Assembly (NCBI GenBank): GCA_020637335.1
Contig: JACJWC010000014.1
Span: 101,084 to 165,083 of the forward strand
Length of the DNA stretch: 64,000 nucleotides
Direction of reading: 5' to 3'
DNA from: Acidobacteriota bacterium
GTDB taxonomy: Bacteria; Acidobacteriota; Holophagae; Acanthopleuribacterales; Acanthopleuribacteraceae
Below the pieces are notes generated by a model, which saw nothing but the letters and a program-made list of their open reading frames with translations, was not told where the DNA came from and made no database searches. The position numbers and the translations under genes were made by a program. This document shows, in pieces, positions 8,753 to 17,241 of the stretch; position 1 is the first letter of the stretch; the number at the start of each line of letters is the position of its first letter.

Positions 8753-9163
8753 ATGTACCAATACATGGCCAATCAATACAAAACCAACACTTATGCAACG
8801 TCGCCCCAGCAGTTGGTGGTCATGTGTTACGACGGGATGATCATGTTCCTCAACAAAGCCAAAGCCGCGATGGCTCAATCGGACATCGCTGAAAAAACCC
8901 GATACATTAACAAGACTCTGGCAATCGTTGCCGAGCTGCAAAGCAACCTCAATTTTGAGATGGGTGGGGAAATCGCCAAGAATCTCGACCGCATCTACGA
9001 TTACTTCGGACGTGAACTCCTGACGGCTTCCGTTCGAAACGATTCGGGCAAAATCGACGCCGTCATTAACCTCATGCGTGAACTCCGAACCAGTTGGGCC
9101 AAAGTGGCCAACGAAAATTCTTCCCTCCCCGATACAAGCAACGGTGTATTGACCACCTGCTAA
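8753..9163 (+). CDS. fliS: Flagellin export chaperone FliS
   Basis: A 136-aa helical-bundle chaperone that binds the C terminus of flagellin and keeps it soluble until export. The start ATG at 8753 (MYQYMANQYKTN) has GGGAGG 6 nt upstream and gives the normal family length; an upstream in-frame start at 8651 would add an unrelated stretch. Conserved features are the N-terminal Y-TSPQQLVVMCYDG segment and the helix LRTSWAKV. It stands alone, with no fliC or fliD beside it, between a sigma-28-like promoter and a terminator. Confidence 0.93.
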   Translation: MYQYMANQYKTNTYATSPQQLVVMCYDGMIMFLNKAKAAMAQSDIAEKTRYINKTLAIVAELQSNLNFEMGGEIAKNLDRIYDYFGRELLTASVRNDSGKIDAVINLMRELRTSWAKVANENSSLPDTSNGVLTTC

Positions 9164-9200
9164 GAATCGATCGCAGCGTTCTCCTCCAAGCGATCTGGTC

Positions 9201-9237
9201 GCCCCGGCTTTCCCCAAGGAAGCCGGGGCTTTTTTTA
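9201..9237 (+). terminator. Rho-independent terminator after fliS
   Basis: A perfect 10-bp stem GCCCCGGCTT / AAGCCGGGGC with a 9-nt loop is followed by eight T residues, 37 nt after the fliS stop. It separates fliS from the type II secretion operon. Confidence 0.93.
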
Positions 9238-9289
9238 GACCATTTCGCTTTTTGGCGCGTCCCTAGCCCTGGGGAAACGGTTTGCCTGA

Positions 9290-9319
9290 TTGAGCCTTAA
9301 CCGGCTTTAGTGAAATAAT
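9290..9319 (+). promoter_or_regulatory. Candidate sigma-70-type promoter of the gsp operon
   Basis: TTGAGC at 9290-9295 and AATAAT at 9314-9319 are spaced by 18 bp. They match the -35 and -10 consensus at 4/6 and 5/6. The element lies just after the fliS terminator and 107 nt before the gspE start, which is where a promoter for the whole operon is needed. By eye only. Confidence 0.4.
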
Positions 9320-9425
9320 AGGATGGCAATACTGCGCGGACCCTGCACATTTTGCGATTAGGAGCCGTTTTTGCCGGCCCGCGGTCGCGCGTGTTCGAAG
9401 TTACTTATTTGGGAAGGATCAAGCC

Positions 9426-11162
9426 TTGGAATCCACAACAACCGAAACCCGCCCCACTCCCACGATTCGTTTGGGACGCAAACGATTTGGTCAGTTTCTG
9501 ATAGAACGCAATCGTATTACGGCCAAAGATCTAGAACGGGCTTTGGCGCTCCAGTCTGAGTCAGGCACCAAAATCGGCAAGATTTTAGTCGATATGGGCT
9601 TCTTAACTGAGCGGGACTGTACATTGATCCTCTGCGAACAACTCGGTTATCCCTTTTTAGACCCTGAGCAGTACCCCGAATCGGGGCCTGCCCTCGAAAA
9701 AATTTCGCTTAAATTCCTTAAGTCCAACCTGATCCTGCCCATCCATTGGGACCCGGAAAATAAAAAACTCCAGGTGGCTGTTGAGGATCCTAATAATGAT
9801 TCAGCGCTTATTGCGCTGAAATCCCTGTTGGGCTGCGAACTCGAATTGAAAATGACGACCCCGACCGAAATCGTCGATACCTTGGAAATCTGGTATGGCG
9901 AAGGTGCGACCCAACTGGAAAAGATTGTTGATGGGGTCGACGGTTTTGAAGAGAACTACGACGATGTAGAGCACCTCAAAGATCTGGCCTCTGAAGCGCC
10001 CGTTATCCGCTTGGTCAATTTGATCATTTCGCGGGCTGTCGAAGCGCGGGCCTCCGATATTCACATCGAACCATTCGAAAAAACGCTCAAGGTTCGTTAC
10101 CGCATCGACGGCGTGTTAAAGGAAGTGGAGTCGCCGCCCAAAGCCTTGTCTCCGGCGGTCATTTCGCGCATCAAGATTATTTCCAAACTCGATATTGCCG
10201 AGAAGCGCGTGCCGCAGGACGGTCGCTTGAAAATGCGCATTATGGGTAAGGAAATCGACTTCCGGGTTTCCACCGTGCCAACACTTTACGGTGAATCGGT
10301 TGTTTTGCGTTTGCTGGACAAAGAATCGATTTCACTCATTGACCTTTCCAAACTCGGCCTTTCACCTGACGTCGAAAAAACATTTAACGGGTTAATCCAA
10401 AACCCACATGGCATTGTTTTGGTTTCCGGTCCAACAGGCAGTGGCAAAACCACGACGCTTTATGCGGTACTCAACAAATTAAACGATTCCAAAAAGAAAA
10501 TTTTGACCGTTGAGAATCCGGTTGAATACCAGTTGGAAGGCGTGAATCAGATCCACGTTAACGAGAAGGTCGGCTTGACCTTTGCCAACGGGTTGCGCAC
10601 GATGATGCGCCAGGATCCCGACATCATCATGGTCGGTGAGATTCGCGATGCCGAGACGGCCGAAGTTTCGATCCAGGCCAGTTTGACCGGGCACATGGTG
10701 TTTTCGACCATCCATACCAACGATGCCCCCGGATCCGTGAACCGGCTTTTGGACATGGGGGTTGAGGATTACCTGCTGGTCTCCACCCTGCACGGTGTTC
10801 TGGGTCAGCGCCTCGTGCGCCTGATTTGCCAGGAATGCAAGGTCGCCTATACGCCTGATTCCGGGTTCCATCGCCATATTTTTAAGTTGGTTGATGATCC
10901 GACGACGGTGAAGTTTTATCGCGGTGAAGGCTGTAAACACTGTGGTGGAACCGGCTATCACGGTCGCTTGGGCATTTATGAGCTGTTCCATCTCGATGAT
11001 GAAATCCGCCACCTGATCATGCAAAAGCCAGATGTCTCCCAAATCCGCGCGCTGGCCCGAAAAAAGGGTATGCGCCTGATCCGCGAGGACGGATGGGCCA
11101 AAGTTTTGCAAGGACGAACCTCGGTTGAGGAACTGTTCCGGGTCACCCAGGAGAACATCTAA
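9426..11162 (+). CDS. gspE: Type II secretion ATPase GspE
   Basis: A 578-aa cytoplasmic ATPase that powers pseudopilus assembly. An N-terminal MshEN/T2SSE domain (about 20-150) precedes the ATPase core: Walker A GPTGSGKTTT at about 335-344, the MVGEIRDAETAE box, and a C-terminal zinc finger made of CQEC (468-471) and CKHC (about 502-505). The zinc finger is typical of GspE/PilB. The TTG start has GGAAGGA 7 nt upstream; no ATG fits. PilB is the alternative, but the pseudopilin set downstream makes GspE the better name. The stop overlaps the gspF start by one base. Confidence 0.93.
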   Translation: MESTTTETRPTPTIRLGRKRFGQFLIERNRITAKDLERALALQSESGTKIGKILVDMGFLTERDCTLILCEQLGYPFLDPEQYPESGPALEKISLKFLKSNLILPIHWDPENKKLQVAVEDPNNDSALIALKSLLGCELELKMTTPTEIVDTLEIWYGEGATQLEKIVDGVDGFEENYDDVEHLKDLASEAPVIRLVNLIISRAVEARASDIHIEPFEKTLKVRYRIDGVLKEVESPPKALSPAVISRIKIISKLDIAEKRVPQDGRLKMRIMGKEIDFRVSTVPTLYGESVVLRLLDKESISLIDLSKLGLSPDVEKTFNGLIQNPHGIVLVSGPTGSGKTTTLYAVLNKLNDSKKKILTVENPVEYQLEGVNQIHVNEKVGLTFANGLRTMMRQDPDIIMVGEIRDAETAEVSIQASLTGHMVFSTIHTNDAPGSVNRLLDMGVEDYLLVSTLHGVLGQRLVRLICQECKVAYTPDSGFHRHIFKLVDDPTTVKFYRGEGCKHCGGTGYHGRLGIYELFHLDDEIRHLIMQKPDVSQIRALARKKGMRLIREDGWAKVLQGRTSVEELFRVTQENI

Positions 11163-12391
11163 TGTCGGTCTTTTATTACAAGGCGACGAATTCACAGGGC
11201 AAGATGGAAACCGGTCAGGTAGAAGTGGCCAGCAAACAGGCCGCTGTCCAATGGTTGGAGAAAAAGGGTCTATTCCCGATCCTCGTATCGGATGTGCAGC
11301 AACGCACCCAAATTTCCCTGACGGAAATAGACCTTTCGAACTATTTGCCCTCCCGTCGAGTGGGCATGAACCAGGTCCTGGACTTTACCGACAAATTGTC
11401 CTCGCTCTTAAAAGCAGGTTTGCCTTTAGCGCGCGCCTTGACCCTGCTGATCGAAACGACCCAGCATGAACCCATGCGCGATGTCGTTCGCCAGATCCTG
11501 AAAGATGTTTCGGCCGGCAAATCCCTGGCCGATTCACTGGCCGCGCACCCCAAAGTATTTGAACGACTGTATATCAACATGGTCCGAACGGGTGAAGCCG
11601 CGGGTGTTTTGGAACATGTGCTGATCAACTTGCGCGATTTTATTCAGACCCGCCAAAACCTGAAATCTTTTTTGATGTCCTCGTTGATGTATCCGGCCAT
11701 TCTCTTGTTCACAGCTATGGGCACTGTAGCTGTTCTGGTCTTTTTTGTTTTGCCCAAGTTCCAGGATATTTTTAACCAATTGGGTCAAGACATGCCCTTC
11801 ATTACCCAATTGATGGTCGATACCACACGTTTTTTTAGCGACTGGAAATGGGTTATTGGCTTTTTGGTCGTTTCGCTTCTGATCGGATTTATCTATTGGA
11901 AAAATTCGCCCGAAGGCAGCCGCAAGTGGGACCTATGGCTTTTGCGTGCACCCATGCTTGGCAAGATTTTGACCGAAGTGGAAGTGACCCGATTCTCCAA
12001 TTCGCTCGGTATTCTGCTCAAAAGTTCCGTTTCGCTGCTCGATGCCATGCACATTGTTAAAGATCTCAGCGAAAACAAGGTGTTTCAGGCCGCCATGGAC
12101 CCTGTGATCAAAGGCATTAAAAAGGGTGAGGGCATGAGTTATGCCATGGTCCAAAGCGGGGTTTTCCCCAAAATGGCCGTTCATTTGGTGACGGTGGGTG
12201 AGGAGACCGGAACCTTGGGCGAAATGTTCGAAAAAATCTCAAAAATCTATCAGGCCAACCTGGAGAAAACGCTCAAACGCTTTATTGCTGTGTTTGAACC
12301 GATCATGATTTTGGTGATGTTCGTGGTGGTTGGCTTCATCATCGCCGCCATGTTGATGGCGGTCACCAGTATTTCTCAAATCAACATGTAG
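11162..12391 (+). CDS. gspF: Type II secretion inner-membrane platform protein GspF
   Basis: A 409-aa polytopic inner-membrane protein with two tandem T2SSF domains (about 70-195 and 275-395). Each is followed by membrane segments, with a final TM ending in AAMLMAV. It links the GspE ATPase to the growing pseudopilus. The N-terminal segment FYYKATNSQGK is typical. It overlaps gspE by one base and precedes gspG by 10 nt. Confidence 0.95.
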   Translation: MSVFYYKATNSQGKMETGQVEVASKQAAVQWLEKKGLFPILVSDVQQRTQISLTEIDLSNYLPSRRVGMNQVLDFTDKLSSLLKAGLPLARALTLLIETTQHEPMRDVVRQILKDVSAGKSLADSLAAHPKVFERLYINMVRTGEAAGVLEHVLINLRDFIQTRQNLKSFLMSSLMYPAILLFTAMGTVAVLVFFVLPKFQDIFNQLGQDMPFITQLMVDTTRFFSDWKWVIGFLVVSLLIGFIYWKNSPEGSRKWDLWLLRAPMLGKILTEVEVTRFSNSLGILLKSSVSLLDAMHIVKDLSENKVFQAAMDPVIKGIKKGEGMSYAMVQSGVFPKMAVHLVTVGEETGTLGEMFEKISKIYQANLEKTLKRFIAVFEPIMILVMFVVVGFIIAAMLMAVTSISQINM

Positions 12392-12401
12392 GAGTGAAAC
12401 A

Positions 12402-12818
12402 ATGAAACGACACTACGGCTTTACCCTGATCGAAATGATGGCCGTTATCATCATTATCGGTATTTTGGCTGCCGTCATTGGCAGCAACATTATTAAACCG
12501 GTTGATACCTCCCGGCGGACAGCAGCGATCCAAAGTCTCAAACAGCTGGAGTCCGCCATTACGATGTACAAACTGGACACCAGCAAGTATCCGGAATCCC
12601 TGCGTGATCTCGTGCGTGAACCGGAGGGGGCCAATAATTGGAACGGACCTTACCTTAAAGAAACCGCGGAGCCCAAGGATCCTTGGGGTAATCGTTACGA
12701 ATACAAGATTCCGGGCGCTGATGGTCAACCTTTTGATCTGATTTCGTACGCGGCTGATGGCCAAGAAGGCGGCGAAAAAGAAAACAAGGACATCAAACTT
12801 CACGAGGAAGAGGATTAA
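12402..12818 (+). CDS. gspG: Major pseudopilin GspG
   Basis: A 138-aa prepilin and the main subunit of the pseudopilus. The leader is 6 residues with Gly before the mature Phe (G6/F7), then FTLIEMM with Glu at mature position 5 and a 20-residue hydrophobic helix. The C-terminal domain has the GspG hallmarks PWGNRYEYKIPG and a calcium-loop-like DLISYAADGQ, then a short acidic tail. It is the only pseudopilin in this cluster with the usual Gly at -1. Confidence 0.95.
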   Translation: MKRHYGFTLIEMMAVIIIIGILAAVIGSNIIKPVDTSRRTAAIQSLKQLESAITMYKLDTSKYPESLRDLVREPEGANNWNGPYLKETAEPKDPWGNRYEYKIPGADGQPFDLISYAADGQEGGEKENKDIKLHEEED

Positions 12819-12839
12819 TCCGCTCGGCGGATAAACCCT

Positions 12840-13433
12840 ATGAAAAGCACGCGTAACCCTTTCCGATCCGCATTTACCCTGATTGAAATGATGGCAGTTG
12901 TCCTGCTCATTATGATTCTGGTCGGGATTGTTGGATTAAATTTCATGAACAGTCGGGATGGGGTTAAGCTGCGCAAGGACGCGAGTCATTGCCTTGCTTT
13001 TATGCGTCAGATGTGGGATTTCACCAAAACCAGCAATTCGCCTTTGGTCTTATTAAACGATCCAGAAAAAGGTCAGCTCAGTTTTGTCGATCCCCGCACA
13101 GGCTTCCTCGAACATTTGCACTTTTCCTCAAAGGCGGTGGTCGTTGGCGTTTTGGTCAATGACCGATTCCATGAACTCACTTCCGGTCTACCTGAACCCG
13201 AGGCAACGGAAGGTACACCGGCGCCCGCCCTTGACGAATCCGGGCCCGTTTACATTTCCGAAGGTCGGGGCCTGACCCAATTGGGTATGATCCTGGCCAT
13301 CCCTGAAGATGAAGGCTATAAAACGGCCATTTTGATCAAACTCAATTTGATTACGGGCCGTGGTCGACAGGAACCCCTTGATCCACTAAAACTCCTGGAC
13401 TTGATGGGTGCCGAAGGGCAGGCTTCGTTATGA
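12840..13433 (+). CDS. gspH: Minor pseudopilin GspH
   Basis: A 197-aa prepilin with an 11-residue leader and AFTLIEMMAV at the cleavage site, so Ala rather than Gly is at -1. A globular domain with an acidic-proline linker (about 120-140) follows. The name rests mostly on operon position between gspG and gspI and on length; the C-terminal domain is divergent. GspH is thought to join the minor pseudopilins near the pseudopilus tip. The stop overlaps the gspI start by 4 nt (ATGA). Confidence 0.8.
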   Translation: MKSTRNPFRSAFTLIEMMAVVLLIMILVGIVGLNFMNSRDGVKLRKDASHCLAFMRQMWDFTKTSNSPLVLLNDPEKGQLSFVDPRTGFLEHLHFSSKAVVVGVLVNDRFHELTSGLPEPEATEGTPAPALDESGPVYISEGRGLTQLGMILAIPEDEGYKTAILIKLNLITGRGRQEPLDPLKLLDLMGAEGQASL

Positions 13434-13816
13434 AAGCGGCATTTACCCTGATTGAAGTTATGGCGGCCATGGCCATATTATCGATCGCCATGTTGGTCCT
13501 CATGCAAAATCAGACCGGGGCCATGACCCAAGTTTTGCGCGTCCAAAACTACGAGCGCGGCGTCATGATCACCGAAAATCAAATGCACTGGACCTACCTG
13601 GATTTGAACGAGGCACAGACCTGGGAGGATTATGCGGACCTCTCTGGCGAAGACGGCGATTACCAATGGTCCGTTCACATTGAGCCGATGGAAATGGAAA
13701 CCCAGGTGGATACACGCGTCATTATGTTAAAGATCCAAGCCTCCACCACCTGGCCGCAGGGCAAAGGCCAAAACAGTTACCACCTGGAATCCCTATATCT
13801 ATGGGGTGAAGAATGA
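13430..13816 (+). CDS. gspI: Minor pseudopilin GspI
   Basis: A 128-aa prepilin with a 4-residue leader (MKAA) and the N-methylation motif FTLIEVMAAMAIL; Ala is at -1. The length and the pattern of a short globular domain ending in a YHLESLYLWG strand fit GspI, which nucleates the I-J-K tip complex. It overlaps gspH and gspJ by 4 nt each. Confidence 0.85.
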   Translation: MKAAFTLIEVMAAMAILSIAMLVLMQNQTGAMTQVLRVQNYERGVMITENQMHWTYLDLNEAQTWEDYADLSGEDGDYQWSVHIEPMEMETQVDTRVIMLKIQASTTWPQGKGQNSYHLESLYLWGEE

Positions 13817-14874
13817 AACGCGCGTTCACCCTGTTGGAAATGTTATTTGCCATGGTCCTGGTCGGCCTGATTGGTTTGATTATTGGCGGCACGCTCAGTA
13901 TGTCCGTCAGAGCCTGGGAATCGACGCAACGCCATGTCTCCCAGAACTACAACCGACGGACTGTCCTGGATATGGTGAAACGCCAGACCTCGAGTATTTT
14001 TTATCGCAGTGAAGCCGAAGAATACGCGCGCCAGGCCGACTCCAATAATCTGAACAACATCGATAACCGGCCCGGTGCCAACAATTTGACACCGAACCAA
14101 CGCTTGGAGGAAATGCGCCGACGCACCGCAGAACGACGGGGCCAACGAACATCCCGGGACGACCGGGCACAACAAGAATCCAACAGCGATTTGGGCGGGG
14201 GCGCGGTTGGCTTCGAATTGCCGCAAGGCGCCGCCTATTTCAAGGGTGAGCCCCAATCGATTCAATTCTTGTCTACGGTTTCCTTTTTATCCGACTTTCC
14301 CGGTCAAGTTGCCGTCAAGTACTACGTCGTTAAAGGCGAGGAAGACGAAAACGGTGAAATTCAATTCTCCGATCTGGAAGTTGGAGAAAGTGATGATCCG
14401 GAAGTCTTACCGGAAGGAAGTTTGTATTTGGTTTTGGAAGAGATGAACCTTTTTTTAACTTCGACATTAGGGCAGGACGAACTGCCTGAAACAGCAGCAG
14501 ATCTACACCTGGATCGGCCCGGTGATCGTCCCGACCCCGAAACCACAGAGGATGAAGAACCCGAACCCATTGAGGGCAGCACAGTTGTGTCTACCAACCA
14601 GATGGTTCTGCTGGGGCCGCTGCGTTCCTTTGAAATTCGTTATCGCAAACCGGCACAACGCGGCGCAGAAGAAACCGATGAAGAAGACGATTGGGCCGAG
14701 TCTTGGGATCTTGAAACCGAAGGCCGATACCCTTCTGCCGTAGAATTCACCCTGTTTTACGAAGAGGGTGCGGACGAGGATGTGCCAACCGAAGAATTGC
14801 CGGGGATTCGCATGGTGATTCCGGTTTATGACACACAAAATTTGCAAAGGTTACGCGACAATGGCCCATTCTAA
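13813..14874 (+). CDS. gspJ: Minor pseudopilin GspJ, unusually long
   Basis: A prepilin with leader MKRA and FTLLEMLFAMVLVG; Ala at -1. At 353 aa it is about 150 residues longer than typical GspJ (near 200). The extra length includes an Arg-rich, Asn-rich segment at about 75-135 (TAERRGQRTSRDDRAQQ) and a very acidic stretch at about 220-255 and 280-300. These look like surface insertions in the globular tip domain. It overlaps gspI by 4 nt and gspK by 14 nt. Confidence 0.85.
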   Translation: MKRAFTLLEMLFAMVLVGLIGLIIGGTLSMSVRAWESTQRHVSQNYNRRTVLDMVKRQTSSIFYRSEAEEYARQADSNNLNNIDNRPGANNLTPNQRLEEMRRRTAERRGQRTSRDDRAQQESNSDLGGGAVGFELPQGAAYFKGEPQSIQFLSTVSFLSDFPGQVAVKYYVVKGEEDENGEIQFSDLEVGESDDPEVLPEGSLYLVLEEMNLFLTSTLGQDELPETAADLHLDRPGDRPDPETTEDEEPEPIEGSTVVSTNQMVLLGPLRSFEIRYRKPAQRGAEETDEEDDWAESWDLETEGRYPSAVEFTLFYEEGADEDVPTEELPGIRMVIPVYDTQNLQRLRDNGPF

Positions 14875-15826
14875 ACGCGGAACGATTCTGATCACTGTTC
14901 TTTGGGTCGTAACCATTTTGGTGGTTATCGTCCTGGGCATGGTTTACGAAGCGCGCAAGGATGTGGACCGCACTATCCTGATGCGCGATCGCAGCAAAGC
15001 GTATTGGCTGGCGCGGGCCGGTGTGGAACGCGCCAAATACGATGTGGCGGTATCTAAGCTGAGTGCCAACGAAGAGGATCAATCCAAATCCTTTTATCGT
15101 TACGAGATGACCGAAGGTTTTGTCGAATGCAGTATCGAGTCCGATTCGGCAAAGATGCCGCTCAATACCGGGAACCGCGATCTTTGGAAACAGGCCTTTA
15201 AAGTGTTTCAATTGGAAGAAAGCGCCATCGATGAATTGTGTGATGCCATTATCGATTGGCGGGATCCCGACGATGAAACCCAGCTCAACGGCGCGGAACG
15301 CGACTATTACCAATCATTGAATCCGCCTTATGAGCCGCGTAACGGGCCCTTCATGAGTGTTGAGGAACTGTTGTTGGTGCGGGGCATTACGGAAGAAATG
15401 TTTTATGGCAATCCCACCAAAGGCACGCCGGGCCTCAAGGATATTGTTGGATTGAGCAATGCCAATCAGCCGCGTTTGGATATCAATTCTGCCAATGAAG
15501 CGGTTTTGATGGCCTTCCTCGAAATCACCAAAGAGGAGGCCCAGGCGATTATTCAGGCGCGCCAGGAACATCTGTTCCAGAATGTGCAGGAGGCGGGCTC
15601 GCTGGTTTCCATCGAGGCGGCCGACAAGCTTAATCAGTTTTTTATGGCTTATCAGGGCAACCAAATTTCCATTCGCAGTACCGGGTATGTTTATAATTCC
15701 CCGGCCCGATATACCGTGGAGGATGTGGTGCGCTACGTCGGCGGTGGCCAACTCTTTGTGACGGTCAGTCACAAAGACTTTAGTTTGGACCACGCGGCAC
15801 CGCTTGAAACCGAGGAAGATGAATGA
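14861..15826 (+). CDS. gspK: Minor pseudopilin GspK
   Basis: A 321-aa pseudopilin that caps the tip complex. The mature N terminus follows KRG and reads TILITVLWVV; it lacks the Glu at position 5, as GspK proteins do. The large alpha-helical domain contains the helix-hairpin-helix-like repeat LDINSANEAVLMAFLEITKEEA. I chose ATG 14861 (MAHSKRG) over the in-frame ATG at 14828 because it gives a proper short prepilin leader and has AAAGG upstream. It overlaps the next gene by 4 nt. Confidence 0.9.
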   Translation: MAHSKRGTILITVLWVVTILVVIVLGMVYEARKDVDRTILMRDRSKAYWLARAGVERAKYDVAVSKLSANEEDQSKSFYRYEMTEGFVECSIESDSAKMPLNTGNRDLWKQAFKVFQLEESAIDELCDAIIDWRDPDDETQLNGAERDYYQSLNPPYEPRNGPFMSVEELLLVRGITEEMFYGNPTKGTPGLKDIVGLSNANQPRLDINSANEAVLMAFLEITKEEAQAIIQARQEHLFQNVQEAGSLVSIEAADKLNQFFMAYQGNQISIRSTGYVYNSPARYTVEDVVRYVGGGQLFVTVSHKDFSLDHAAPLETEEDE

Positions 15827-17241
15827 AGCTGCAACTCAGTAAAAGTAACCAAATCAACATGAACTTGCGGACCCGCGGTTGGGGCTTGGTGCCCGAAGGC
15901 GATCATCTGGTATTGGGTGCCGTTTATAACCGCTTGCAAGGTGCCAAATTCGTCGGCCATACCCGCATCGACAACTGGCGGAATTTGGAAGATGAAGCGA
16001 TTGCGACTCAGATTGAAGAATTCCTCGACGATCACAAACTCAAACGCGCAGAGGCTTTTTTAGGCATTCCGCGCAATCAGGTTGTGATCCAGATGGCTGA
16101 TTTTCCGGCAGAAGCCGAAGAAACCCTGGATGAAGTGGTCCAATACCAGATCGAAAATATTTTCCCCGGTGATTTCGAGGAATTTGATTTCTTCAACCAA
16201 GTCATCCACCGTGGAGACCAGTTGCGGGTCATGATCGTGGCCGTGCGCAAGGAAACGCTGGGTGAATACTACGGCTTTATTCGCCGCTTTAAAATCCAAT
16301 TGGCCGGGATGACCTTGGTGACCCTGGCCAATGCCAACGGAATCGCCCGGATCCTGGGTGAATCCTTTTTGACCAGCCACAATGTGGTCCTCGATTTTTC
16401 CGGGGGTGGGTTGGATTTCTTGGGCATTCGCGAAGGCAAAATTGCGACCAGTCACTTCGTCCCCCTACCGGAAACCGGCTGGCAAGGTCCGCTTGTCCAA
16501 TGTTTGGAAGACGGATTGGGTCGAACCCGGCTTGCCGCGAATGAAGTTGAGCATTATTTCCTGATCGGTAACCCCGACCTTGAAAAAACTGCCTTTTTAA
16601 GCACGGAGATTGGGCTCCCGTTGGTGATTCCTCAGGACCATTTCCAGACGGAAATCCCTTGCGAAGCCTTTTCTGCAGTGGGATTAGGTTTGACCGCCGT
16701 GCAGGACAACCCCACGTTTGGGCTGAATGCATTACCCGCGAATCTAAGAAAACGGCATCGCCGTTTACCCGTCATGATTGCAGCCGTTGCTTTGATCCTG
16801 CTGGTCCTGTGGCTAGGTGTCAGTGAAGTGCGCAGCTACATGAAATTGAGACGAGAGTTGGCGGGTGTGGTTGAAGTGAACGATAAGTTAATGGTCCGCC
16901 TTCAGGAAATGGGCGAAATCAAAGCCAAACACCAGGCGCGCCAAACCGAAGTAGATGCCTATCGGCCTTTCCGCTACAGTGATGGGTTCCTGCTCAAGTT
17001 GTTGGCTAACCTCTCACGTGAATTACCGCTGCACACCTTTCTCAACAGCTTGAGTATTAAGGACGGCCAGCAAATTACGATAAACGGCGAGTCCGAAGAT
17101 CCCTATGAGGTACGTAGCCACTTGCAATCGCTTAATATCTTTACCAAAGTTGAATTTAGTGGACCGGTTTCCCCTTCAAGGGACAAGAAAAAGAAAAAGT
17201 TCACTCTGATAGCCACCATTCAGTTGGAGGCATTGCGATGA
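15823..17241 (+). CDS. gspL: GspL-like assembly protein: PilM-type actin fold fused to PilN-type domain
   Basis: A 472-aa bitopic protein. Residues 1-290 look like the actin-like cytoplasmic fold shared by PilM and GspL. ALPANLRKRHRR (about 301-312) precedes one TM (about 316-335), and a periplasmic coiled coil and ferredoxin-like domain as in PilN follow. GspL recruits the GspE ATPase to the membrane. The protein can be read equally as GspL or as a PilM-PilN fusion. Start and stop overlap both neighbours by 4 nt. Confidence 0.82.
   Translation: MKLQLSKSNQINMNLRTRGWGLVPEGDHLVLGAVYNRLQGAKFVGHTRIDNWRNLEDEAIATQIEEFLDDHKLKRAEAFLGIPRNQVVIQMADFPAEAEETLDEVVQYQIENIFPGDFEEFDFFNQVIHRGDQLRVMIVAVRKETLGEYYGFIRRFKIQLAGMTLVTLANANGIARILGESFLTSHNVVLDFSGGGLDFLGIREGKIATSHFVPLPETGWQGPLVQCLEDGLGRTRLAANEVEHYFLIGNPDLEKTAFLSTEIGLPLVIPQDHFQTEIPCEAFSAVGLGLTAVQDNPTFGLNALPANLRKRHRRLPVMIAAVALILLVLWLGVSEVRSYMKLRRELAGVVEVNDKLMVRLQEMGEIKAKHQARQTEVDAYRPFRYSDGFLLKLLANLSRELPLHTFLNSLSIKDGQQITINGESEDPYEVRSHLQSLNIFTKVEFSGPVSPSRDKKKKKFTLIATIQLEALR

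Noticed and set aside
8646..8840. Possible small gene beginning at ATG 8646 after AAGGAG
   Set aside because: The site is tempting, but the frame runs across the sigma-28-like promoter and into fliS in another frame and gives no sensible protein.
10479..11195. Minus-strand frame of 238 codons
   Set aside because: Antisense to gspE, which is certain from its Walker and zinc motifs.
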